DNA from: Rostratula benghalensis | Lineage: Eukaryota > Chordata > Aves > Charadriiformes > Rostratulidae | Direction of reading: 5' to 3' | Assembly (NCBI GenBank): GCA_013399305.1 | Contig: VXAI01000181.1 | Span: 750,848 to 814,847 of the forward strand | DNA length: 64,000 nucleotides | In this document: piece after piece, positions 1 to 10,660 of the stretch | How the letters are laid out: the number at the start of each line of letters is the position of its first letter | Numbering within the stretch: position 1 is the stretch's first letter | The notes under the pieces: generated by a model | What the model saw: only the letters and a program-made list of their open reading frames with translations | Told to the model about the DNA's origin: nothing | Database searches by the model: none | Program-made: the position numbers and the translations under genes

Positions 1-100
1 CCGCCCCGCCCGCCTCACCGCCGCTTCCCGCCTCGCCGCGCGCCGCAGGGAGGCGCTCGCCGCGCCGGGCGCCATTTTGCCCCCGCCTGAACCTGGAGCC
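1..100 (-). promoter_or_regulatory. Edge of a CpG-rich promoter-like block, possible first exon of a leftward gene
   Basis: The first ~90 bases are almost pure G+C with many CpGs, unlike everything to the right up to the PGM1 island. Read on the minus strand there is CAAAATGGCGCC (about 71-79), which resembles the YY1 element common at vertebrate start sites. An ATG at 75-73 opens 19 codons (75 to 19) ending in GCG|GTGAGG, a good splice donor. This would be a first exon transcribed out of the window. Mammalian gene order predicts ROR1 in this place and orientation, but the short peptide (MAPGAASASLRR...) does not look like a signal peptide, so identity is open and the ATG may be untranslated. 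Confidence 0.35.
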
Positions 101-194
101 CTATGGAAGGGGTTCGTCAGCCGCTGTACCCAAATGGCTGAGGCGACCTTCCTCATGGGCCTCTCGGAGCAGGTGGATTTGTGAACAATAAGGA

Positions 195-641
195 TGTGGG
201 CCTGTTGGAGCGAGGCCAGAGGAGGCCATAGAGATGGTCTGAGGGCTGGATCCCCTCTGTTGTGAGGACAGGCTGAGATAGTTCAGGGGGTTCAGCATGG
301 AGAAGGCTCTGGGGAGATGTTCCAGTCCCTCAAGGGGCTCCAGGAAAGCTGGGGAGGGGACTCTGGATCAGGAAGGGGAGCCACAAGATGAGGGAGAAGG
401 GTTTGACACTGAAAGAGGGGAGATGGAGCTGAGATGTGGGGAAGAACTTCTTGGCTGTGAGGGTGGTGAGACCCTGGCCCAAGTTGCCCAGAGAAGCTGT
501 GGCTGCCCCATTCCTGGAGGGGTTCAAGGCCAGGCTGGATGGGGTTTGGAGCCACCTGGGCTGGTGGGAGGTGTCCCTGCCCAGGGCACAGGGCTGGAAT
601 TGATGATCTTTAGAGTCCCTTCCAACCCAAATCATTCTATG
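195..641 (+). mobile_element. CR1 LINE, 3' fragment (copy 1)
   Basis: A 5'-truncated CR1 retrotransposon tail. The stretch around 484-640 contains the family's hallmark text: the 'gttgcccagagaagctgtgg' block, the 'ctggaggggttcaaggccag' block, and a terminal 'cattctatga' octamer instead of poly(A). The same subfamily recurs at about 19,245, 38,122 and 48,800. The left limit is approximate. It carries no intact ORF; the open frames across it are chance. Confidence 0.9.
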
Positions 642-3200
642 AAGGCACCAATTGGGGTCACCAGCACCACCTCGCTTTGTTTCCCAAGGGTCTTCCATTC
701 ATGCAGTAAATGTTATCTGTGGGATTATTACACTGGGTGGGGAAACCACTTTTTCAGGCAGAATCCGGGTTTGTTACTTCCATTCCTAATCTTCTCAGGT
801 ATTTTTCTTCTCAGGTCTTCCCCTGTCATGCACAAGAGGTGGGATACCTTTTGGCTGATTTCACTGAGGAAGAGTTCTAGTGTTCTACTTTTTAGACCAT
901 TTCTTTTCAAAGTGAAGAAACTGAGAACCAGCAGTGGGGAAAAGTGGTTTCCCAACTGTTCTTCAGACAGGAGGCAGTAGTCAATAGCTGCTAATTTCCC
1001 CCTCACAACATTTGCAGTTTACTGTATCTCTCCTACTCTTCCCATCAGTCAGACTCTCAGAAGTCCAGTTTGAATCTTAGGAATCATTGTTCAACCCTCT
1101 CTGCCTTAGTGAAATAAATATGAAATATACCAATTTATCCCAATTTAGCCTTTGTATAAAAAAAAAATATAAGAAGCCTACCTGAAAAGGAGTCAGGTTT
1201 AGCTACTGCCCATGATCCTCAGTACCAAGAGCAGCACTGGACTCCTTCCCCCATTCTCCAGCAGATCTCACCCCAAGCTGGGGACTGCCTCCAGGAATTT
1301 CCTGCACATGGCCTCAGGAGAAGGGCTCCATCAGCCCATGACATGGTGCCCACAGCCAGACCCCAAACAGTCTTTTGCCCTTACGCTGGTGATGGGAAGC
1401 CAAGCTTGGGTGGGGAGGAGGAGGCAATTTCCATACATTATCTCACAGCTGTGTCCCTGGTCCTGCAGATCTGGCAACAGATAACACCGTTTTGAGTTGA
1501 AGGACACCCCAAAGCTGGGAGAGGAGTGATAACTACTTCCCATTCAGGAGAACGATCACATTCCTGGGATGCTTAGATTAGGTTTAAGGTTTCAAAAGTC
1601 AGCAACTGCTTAATAAAAAAAAGTTCATAAACAGAGTGGAAACAAGGACAAGATTAAAGGAATTTCCTCCTCGCTTCCTGCTAGATCAGATCCCACCCCT
1701 CTTAGGCTTGCTTTCTGCCATATGAATCTTGTATTTCTTGTCAGATCCTTATAGAGACTGGAGAAGAGGAACAACCCAGATAAGCATCTGTCTGCGTGTT
1801 CAGGAAAGAGACTGAGGTCTGAAATCACCTCCTCCTTGCAGAGACACACATTTCTCCTCAGACTGAGGAGCATAATGACAAGTGATTACCCACTTCCTAG
1901 TGAAAATGCAGCCATGCTGCCACTCCCCCCAGCCTTTCCCAATCGTACCTTCCCCAACGTGTTCTTTGTGTCAGCTCCAGCAGCTGCATGGCCACACAGG
2001 ACATGCCCTTTCAGCAGCAGCATGAGCTTTGGCCAGCTCAAACCCACCATGAAGCCAAACCCCTCCATACCAGTCAGAGATGATCCAGATCAAGGTCGGG
2101 AAGGACTCACACCATTGGCAGCCATGTGGTCTTCTCGGCCCTGCACATTGTTTTTGATACAAAGAACCAGGAGATAAGGTAGTTCAAGAGGTAAGCTGAG
2201 AAATAGTTACCTCTTTAGAGTTTAGGCCCTTACCTACCAGTTTAGGTCTTTGAACTACCTTTTCCCTGGGACACAGCAAATGCTCTTTGGTCCTTAAGGG
2301 ACAGGGACTTGAAGGAATACTACAGACAGAACAACAGGAGTCTCACCAGCTTGTCCCCCTACCCCCAGCCAAGGCGAACAAGGCCAGGCCCAGGTCCAAC
2401 CAAGAGTCCAGATCATCAGGAGAGTTTGTGATGGTGAGGCAAGTCTGAGATCAAGCTGAGAAATCAACCACAGGGCAGGATCCCCTCCAGCAAAGGACAG
2501 TAAGACACAGCCCAGTGATTGACATGCAGATTCTTAGGGATAAGACAGGTCTGGGGGCCAGGCAGATAATTCAGGCCACACACCAGGATACTAGAGCCAC
2601 AAACTGCCAACCCTCCAACACAGCTCAAAGAAGAGGCCCAGGACTGAGCTTAACTAAAGCCCCTGGGCATGGGTGGGGTTGGAGGTCCCAGATGAGGCTG
2701 GTCAGTCATTACGAGCTATGAGCGCCCTCAGGGTCCTGACACTTGCCATCTCCATAGAGGAATATAGAGCTCATGCCAGTGAGAAGGTCAGGCCATGCAG
2801 CTGGGATAGGATTTCTCCAGCACCAGCCCAGGCTTGCCTGCCCTGACCCTCTCAGGTGACATTTCAAGCCATTTCTCAGCTGATCTAATAGCAAGCTGCC
2901 AGCAATAAAAAAAATATCTCTTTTGTTTCCTGTATGTTTAGCCAGGCAAGTCCCTTCAGCCAACTGGTCCCATGGAAAACTGACCCTCTGATGAGAGAAA
3001 AGAACAATGTTCCTCCACAAAAGTGGTTCCTCAATCTCTCTGTTGTGTGATGAAGGAAGATGTCCCTGAGGTCCAGATACCTCTGAGCTGGGCACAGGGA
3101 TAACCCACAGCGGGTGCCCAAGGGTAAAAGAGACGTCGATGGCAGATGGGGAAACTAAATGCAAATTCCCCAAGTCTTGAATTAGCTTCTAAGTGTTAGA
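642..3200. other. Intergenic, no gene recognised
   Basis: Mixed-composition non-coding DNA. Short open frames exist on both strands but none has a recognisable domain or flanking splice signals. I see no repeat family here apart from the CR1 to its left. Confidence 0.6.
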
Positions 3201-6200
3201 TACATGGAGTGTGAAAGGATAAATAATTTATAATTAAAAAACAAACCACTTATTTTTAGCTGCAGATCTACCAAAGTGCATGCAATTAGCAAATATAAAT
3301 CACTTCCTGGCTTGAAGACTGTTCAGCGCAGCACAAAAATGAAAGTTAAAACATACGTTTGGGGAATACATGGTACATCTGCTCTCAATCTGCAGCATTT
3401 TGAAATCAATACAAATATTCTCCCTACTTTTTCTTTAACGTGCTGCAGTCTGTCATACCACAGTGGAAGAACCAAAAATATATTAAACAAAGGAACGGGA
3501 GTGGACACAGCCTGAAACGCCGTAAAATGAATAACACAGAGTATTCATAATGATCTGACAGCAAAAAGTAGTCGAGGTAAGGATAAGCGCTGGCTTGGGA
3601 GGACAAATTAGAGAGAGTTTCTCCTACGTGGTCTGCAGGAGGCTTCGGAGATGTAATCCACAGATAAAGCTTCAGAAGGTGACTCTGGGGAGAAGAATCC
3701 ACTGTTTGATGCATGTCTACATATTTTAAAACAACGAAAGGCTTGTAGTCAATATCTTTGTGGAATTAGCTCCCGCAGGGAAAATGTATTACACAAAACT
3801 TTTTTTATTCTTCTTCTTTCTTTTTTTTTTTTTTTTAATGAAAAGATAGCAAAGAAGCTGACTGTCTGGGAATGATTTGTAAGTACAATAAACCTCACAA
3901 GATGATGATAAGCAAAATATTGTAAGAGAATAGTGTCAGAAGTACAGCAAAATAGAAGAGAAACATTACACATTTGTAGTCACTGACAATGGGTGTTCTT
4001 AAGTATCATGTCACATTATAAAAGAATCCTTGTTTTCCTTTCCATCTTTCACTAATACTCCTATTAATCCATACCAGATTTTTTTTCATTCAACCGTTTG
4101 AGGCCATTTCAATCATCCTTTGCCCATTTGAATTTCAGCGAGGATTACACCGATCTCTTCAGGCTTCCAGAGTGGAACCTGGAGATGAGGTTGGAGCTGC
4201 CTGTGGATCCCTGGAATCTGTGCATCCACTGAAAGCCCACCTGTAAATTTGACCTCCCCACTGATTTTTAAATGCTGACATAACTTGGAAAACAACAATT
4301 GCTGGTACTTTTTAAAGATTGTAGGTTTACATGTCTCTTACACTGTCAGCTCTAGAGTAGGAATTCTGTCTAACTTAGGTGAAGATACTGTCTCATCCTT
4401 TGTTTTCTAGCTGAGTTTTCAGGAGTGAGTGCAGTACAGATGACAACATGTTTCTTTAAGGGGAACAGGAAGATATGAGTGTAAATTTTCCAAATTCTCT
4501 ACAAAAATTCAGTCACTGCATAGAGAACAGGTGTGTACAAGACAAACATATATCGTGCCATGCAGTTTTTCCCAGCAAGTTATATGTCTTGTAAAAGCCT
4601 GTTGCAGACAGTTTAAGAAATACAGATATTGGCCAATGTGCCTGTGAAAAAATTTACTTTATACGATCATGTAGCAAAAGCTTTCCTTTTTGTTCATAAT
4701 TATATGAGGAAATGGTTGATAAACCTGGTGATCATGACAGAACACTGTCAAGCCATTAAGGTTGGTTTCGGAGTGTGTGGTTTTATCAGGAGTAAGAAAA
4801 GACACTGGAGCCAGGGAGGCACTGGCTTGCCTTTATGCACCGTTTTAGGTCCTTCTCAGGATGTTTCCTGTCGTTCTTTTCCCTGCAGCTCTTGGGGGAT
4901 AGCTCAAGGTATGTCCATCGATAGTGGGATACGCACCCCCTGACGCAGACTTTTTTTTAGTCCAAAGGCAACAGGTTGGGCCAGGTGTGTTGAGTAGGTG
5001 TGTTTGTGCCGGTCTTTGCAGCAGCTCCATCTCCTGCTCGTGCTGAAATTTGTTTCTTTGCCTGAAGAGGAAAGCAAAGGCCAGGCTCTCCATAGGGAGC
5101 GAAGGAAGAGGGCACCATCAGGGGTCAGAGGACAGGTTGTAGCCCTGGGGAATGACAGAGGGAGTATCAGGAGGCGCAGCACGATATTGTTCAGATAATC
5201 TAGTCCGGTCTGTGATCTGGGAGTACTTTGAAAATTGGCAGGAGGCTGTGGAAAAGATAAAAGGAAAAGCCTTGAAATAGACCACAATTCTCTCCCTTTC
5301 ATATGTGTATTACACTGGAATTTTATATATATAGCAGAAGGACTCTGTTCTTTATATCCTTGAATTACATACCTCCATAACATGTAATGTTACCCTTCTG
5401 GAAAAATGAGGGTGATAGAATGGGATACAAACACCAGCAACTACTTAATAACATATGCAAATATTGGCCCACTAATTATGCATTATTTTTGTTGTTGTTA
5501 TTACTTTTTTTTTTCTTTTTTAATACCTGTGTGGTGGCATTTCATTGCATTTTCTATCCATTGTGCCGGACAGTTTCAGAGCGTTAATTTAAGAACCAGA
5601 TGTGGTACTGAGCAGGACAGGCAATGGGAGAAGCGTGTGACAGCGATGCTTCCAAAGCGTCACACAGGCTGGTTATTTACATTTCAGATGCTGAGCTTTG
5701 TAGTTATCCTTTGGGAGGAAAGAGCTGCAATGGTTTTATCTCTGACTTTCTCATTAGCCCCAGAAGTGAGTCTTGAAAAGAAGGCAATGGATTTACAGCT
5801 TAGTTCAGGCGTCACCGGGTTGTACTTTTGTGAAATACCTCAAGTAATTTCAGGTGAAACTCCTCATTAGTTTCAAAGGGGCCACGAGTCCTCTTGTAGA
5901 GTGTGTTTGCTTTATCTAAAAGGCATCAACTAACCCAATCCTCAAAAATCTGATTCCAGGAGAAGGCAATAGTTTGGAAAACAACTGATATTACCCTCAA
6001 CTATCTTAGTCCCTGTTTTCACCCCGTTTGCAGGTAGCCCCAGCCCAGCTTGCAGCAGGCAGCCCTGCCAGGAAGGGCCGTGGCAGTCAGCAACATGAAC
6101 ATGGGAGATTTCACCACCTTCCTAAAACAATGTCATCTTTGTTGCCAGGCATGTCAATCAGTAAAATGCTTCAGTCATTAGAGGAATAAGAATGTCACAA

Positions 6201-9200
6201 TTTTTGCAGGAGAAAAATAGATACCAGAATTTGTGGTTTGACAGGTTAATAAGAAGGCCTGTACGTTTGCCTTTCCAATTTATTTACTTCCAATCCCTAC
6301 ACAGGGATTTTGTTAGGGATTTGGCATCTTAAACAAGTTTTTATTCCAACAACATTTCAATTCACCTTTAAGACTTTCAATTAAGACAAACCGGACTAGA
6401 GATCCATGGGTGGAATTTGCATGGACGTTAGCAGGGGCTTGGCAAAAGCCGCGATAGCGGAGTTTAGGTATCAGGTTTATGGACTTGTATCTTACTATCT
6501 AACATCTCGTATTTTCCACTCATTTTGCATGTAAAACTTTTATTGACATCAGCGTGAGTTTAGCACGCCACTAAAATGGAGACTATGCCCCTAGGACACA
6601 AAATGATGTAAGGTACCCCCTTTAGTTCTAATAATTTGGCTGCACTAAATCTTGATGTTGAATGTTTGGTTTAGTTCCCCCATAAACTTCGTCTGCTGGA
6701 TTTATATATTTTGGCTCCTTTTGTTTTGACTCTGGTGGCTGAATTTGCAATGGGCTTAAGTGAATACAATTCCACTCGCACCAGCAGCAAATCTGCAGCA
6801 CAGTGGGTATTTCTTGTTACATAAATACGGGGCCTCATCTGGCAAGATGCTGAGTGGGCTAACTTGGTCGGGTTTCTGCGAGATCCGAGAGCGCTCAGCA
6901 CCTCCAGGGAGAAATTCCAGACCTTGCAGCAACCAAACCTCCCCACAGCGTGTCTGTGGGCATTTTCTATAGCCCTTTGTCCCAATCGGAGCACACAATA
7001 CATTTGCTTATTGTCTTTTTTATCACAGCCACAAAAGCTAAAATATTTATTTTCCTGGCCCTTATAAAAGCACACCTCTATCTGCAAGAAGAACTATGTC
7101 AATTATGAGTGTGATGGAGGGGGTTTTTTTCCCCTCCATAGCTCTGTGAAATTTAGCTTTCACTCACATGGGTGTGGGGTTTTTTAAATAAAGCAGCATT
7201 TCAATAACGGCTTCAGTGGGATTTTTTAATTCTTTTGCTCTATTTAGAGGGGGGTTTTGAAATCCATTTCAATTCCAGTGAAAATGTCTCTGATCTGATA
7301 AAGGAGATGAAGTCACTGCCTAGGCTTACTATTTTATTTCCACAAGGCTTGAAAGTTTTGTTCCCTGCAGTGTTTTGGAGCCCAGGAGTATTCATCTGTT
7401 TTGTAAAAGGAAAGTTCTACGGAGCCACATTTGGTCACTGTTGTCTGAATTTCATTATTCTGTTCTCCAGACTAGCAGAGGGGAAAAGTGCAAGTTAGCT
7501 GGGTCACAGTCTGAAATGTGAGAGCAGGCAACTTTTTCTGAAGTTTATGGGAATGAAAGGAAATTTAATACCGTTCAAAAGAGAGATTTAAAGTTGCATC
7601 ATGTGAAAACAATTGGAGAAGTTTAATCCCGAGGTCTCGGGTTATTTGGTAACTTACATGACCATTTGTCAGCCTGCAAAAGATGAAGTTGGCTTTGCCT
7701 CTGTTAAGAGTTGGCCTCTGTTTTGGAGTGGTATTGCAATGCCAAAGGAACAAATGCAAGTTATATTGGTTTTATAGACCACTACTAGTTCTATTCTTCT
7801 TTATCCTTTCAGCTCGTGACACGTCTGCTTGTCTCCTCTGGGCTGGCCGCGCAGATCTCCCACCGATCTCAGCAACACGTGCTGACAAGCCTTTCATGTA
7901 AAAGGGACTACAGAGCCTGACAGCTTCTTAGACTTTTAAAACGCTGAATACATATCCATAATTTAACCTTCACCTCTCAGGCTCATACATTTCATTGTAC
8001 GGGGAATCAAAACGATAGGACCCTGGGATGTAACTGAATACTTAGTGTTTTGTAATGGTTTTAGTGTACCATTTATGCTAAAGGACGGTGATTAAAACAT
8101 TCTTTACGTTTATATTACTTTATGTGGAGTAAATTAAATGGAAAAATCTACAGAGCTTTAAATGTGTGAAAATTTGAGATGTTTTCCAGAGTGTTCCATC
8201 ACAAATTCCATCAGCAAAATCTCTGGCTGCTAAGAAAATTCTTTTAAAAGGTAGCCTGCGCCTCCCTGTGTCATCTCTTTCTCCTATCACTGAAACATCC
8301 TCCTTGGTTTTGGCATCCACTGCAGCGTCTTCTGTTTGGCCATTAAGGTCCCTCTGCACAGGTTTAAAATAATGGTAATAATTATTAATGGGGAGAAAAG
8401 AATAGGATCAAAAGAAAAACAATTTGTTTATTAAGGACATTTTGTATGCTTTTAAATACTGTTTTGTGGAAGCTGAATTCCATCCAACTCAGGTTTGCAG
8501 TGACTGATGAACCTCTTCCCCTTTGTTTCTCAGTGTGATTCAATTCTAAGTTGTTTATACTGGCTCTGAGAATTGGGTGTGTGTCCTTTTTCTCCAGCAT
8601 TCTCACAACAGACCATCACTGTGGCGCTGTAAAGTGTGGGAGCGAGGGGATCCCACGTGCTGTTGTCACCACAAACACTGCAGTTGCCGTGGAAGATGTT
8701 CTTTGCTTTAATGCAGCCATATGTGATACAACAACTTTTACTAGGACAACTTGTGGCCAACACTCCCAGACCCCCAGCCACCCTCAGCCAGCCCAGAAGG
8801 AGCCACCAGAGCTGAGGTAAACCAGAGGAGCTGCTGTCTCACTCTTCTCCTCAGTGCTTTCTGGGGACGTGACCAAAACTGCCAATGTCTGACCTTCCTG
8901 CAAACTCCCCCAGTCATACAGTAACTCCTCAGCCACCCCAGCTGGAGTTCCACAAAGGGGAATTTAGTCAACGGTGAAAATATGGACCAGAGGAGGGCTT
9001 GCAGATGTTGATCTTCAATATTGAAGTCTCGTGTTCTTGCACAGCACCACAAAAGAGAAAAGAAACCTCAAGGGGGAAAAAAAGTCCGGAGAAGACGGCA
9101 GGTTGGAAAACTCTGAAGGAGACTGAAGAGGAGAAAAAGCTGGAAACAAAAAAGGGAATAAAAACAGGAGAAGAAACTCCAAAAGTTAAGGTGAAAGAAA

Positions 9201-9470
9201 GAGCCAGTTCACAGGCACTGAGCTACCAAACCATTATGCATAATTTTGCAGGACTTACTGTATCCTCAGAGCAGTCTGTAGCACTTCCCTGGATCTAAGA
9301 AACAAACCCTGTGAAACACCCAGCGGCTCTGCTGCTTAGCATCAGCCCACTTGGTAATGGCAGCAGAAATTAGCAGTGTGTTATTTCTGTGTGAGCTGAG
9401 GTATATTCTCTACCTTCTCTCCACCGCACAGGAACTTTAACATACGCGCAGAGGGGCACTCAGCTACTTA
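3201..9470. other. AT-rich intergenic stretch, no gene recognised
   Basis: AT-rich sequence with homopolymer tracts (T16 at 3821-3836) and patches rich in homeodomain- and POU-like words, for example ATATGCAAAT and CTAATTATGCAT at about 5,452-5,485. The composition resembles conserved non-coding DNA in gene deserts next to developmental genes. Conservation cannot be judged from one sequence. The longest open frame here (138 codons, minus strand, 7087-6671) has no domain I recognise. Confidence 0.45.
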
Positions 9471-9519
9471 GTGGGTTTTCAAGGCCTGTGTATAAAATTG
9501 AAAAATGCAGCTCAGCTGC

Positions 9520-10090
9520 TTTTTATAAGACATTTACAATAATCAGTTCAAAGTAGAACATACAATAGCTGCTTAAAAATTGACTTTGATTCCCTCTATG
9601 ATAGAGAGCTCACCAGTGCAGCCTGGTATTTGAAACCACTAATGTCTACTTTAGTTCTTGCTGCTGTTTAATTTGCATGGATCTATTCCATCTTTTTTTT
9701 TTTCTCTTTTTTTTTTTTTTTGTGAAAGCAGAAAAATCAAATGTCTTGCATTGCTAGTGCTGCCATAAATGTTATAAACAGTAAATGCTTGAAATGTTGC
9801 CAGAAGCTCTACCGTCCCACCTGCTGCTGCGGGTCAGACACTAATTAACAGCCCTGTGCACATTTTTGCTTGCAATTTTGCAATAAAGTAAAAAATGTAC
9901 TTCAATTTACATTAACCATTCTGCTCCATCAAATGCACAATGACGAGGATATTTATCCTGACCATACAGGAGCAATTAAAGATTTATTAAGGATTTATTT
10001 GCGGTAGATTAAGAGGTAGAATTTTAACAGCACTTAATCATTAACTGATTTAAGGATTTCCAAGATGATTTAACAAAATAATTGAACAGC
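9520..10090. promoter_or_regulatory. Candidate conserved non-coding element
   Basis: Low-complexity-free, AT-rich sequence dense in TAAT/ATTA cores, TTTGCAT-like POU words and TTGCAA C/EBP-like words (for example about 9,865-10,075). It has no coding potential and no repeat signature. This texture is typical of deeply conserved enhancers, but that is an inference from appearance only. A T-rich interruption lies at about 9,690-9,721. Confidence 0.3.
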
Positions 10091-10383
10091 CGAATCTCCC
10101 TGGCCTGTTGATCCTTGAGGTGTCAACCTGAGTGGCTCCCAGCTCAGGGGAGATGGTGGCCACCACCCTCTGCCATCCAGGAGAGCTCAAAGGGTCTCTC
10201 TAGAATGCCTGCTTGCGGGGCCCAAGATATCTGAGTACTTTCATCAGGTACTTTTCCATTCCCGCCCAACTCAGACAACGGGATATTCTGGTACCTTCTA
10301 TCAGTGTTCTGGTCCATTAATCTCTACAACTCAATCACTCTCTACAGCTCCCTGAAAGGAGGGTGTAGCACTGGGGGGAACCC

Positions 10384-10660
10384 ATGTCTTATCCTAGGGA
10401 ACAGGCGATGGGACAAGAGGAAATGGCCACAAATTGCACCAGGGGAGGTTTAGGATGGGTATCAGGAAAAATTTCTTCACCAAAAGGGCTATCAAGCCTT
10501 GGCAGAGGCTGCCCAGGGCAGTGGTGGAGTCGCCATCCCTGGAGGGATTTAAAAGCTGAGCAGAGGTGGTGCTGAGGGACATGGGTTTGGGCAGTGCTGG
10601 GTTGATGGTTGGACTTGATGATCTGAAAGATCCTTTCCAACCCAGGTCGTTCTATGATTC
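10384..10660 (+). mobile_element. CR1 LINE, 3' fragment (different subfamily)
   Basis: The segment has the CR1 3' layout: a 'gaggctgcccagggcagtgg' block at about 10,505, a 'ccctggagggatttaaaagc' block, then 'cttgatgatct...cctttccaaccca' and a terminal 'ttctatgattc'. Its wording differs from the copy at 195-641 (gcccagggcagtggtggag versus gcccagagaagctgtggctg), so it belongs to another CR1 subfamily. It is 5'-truncated and non-coding. Confidence 0.88.

Noticed and set aside
297..980. Plus-strand open frame of 227 codons
   Set aside because: It runs through the CR1 3' UTR and adjoining DNA; the same translation recurs in the other CR1 copies. Not a gene.
3821..3836. Poly-T tracts as inverted retroposon tails
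   Set aside because: No SINE or LINE body adjoins them and CR1 does not end in poly(A).
6671..7087. Minus-strand frame of 138 codons
   Set aside because: No recognisable domain and the region is AT-rich intergenic; kept only as part of the intergenic description.
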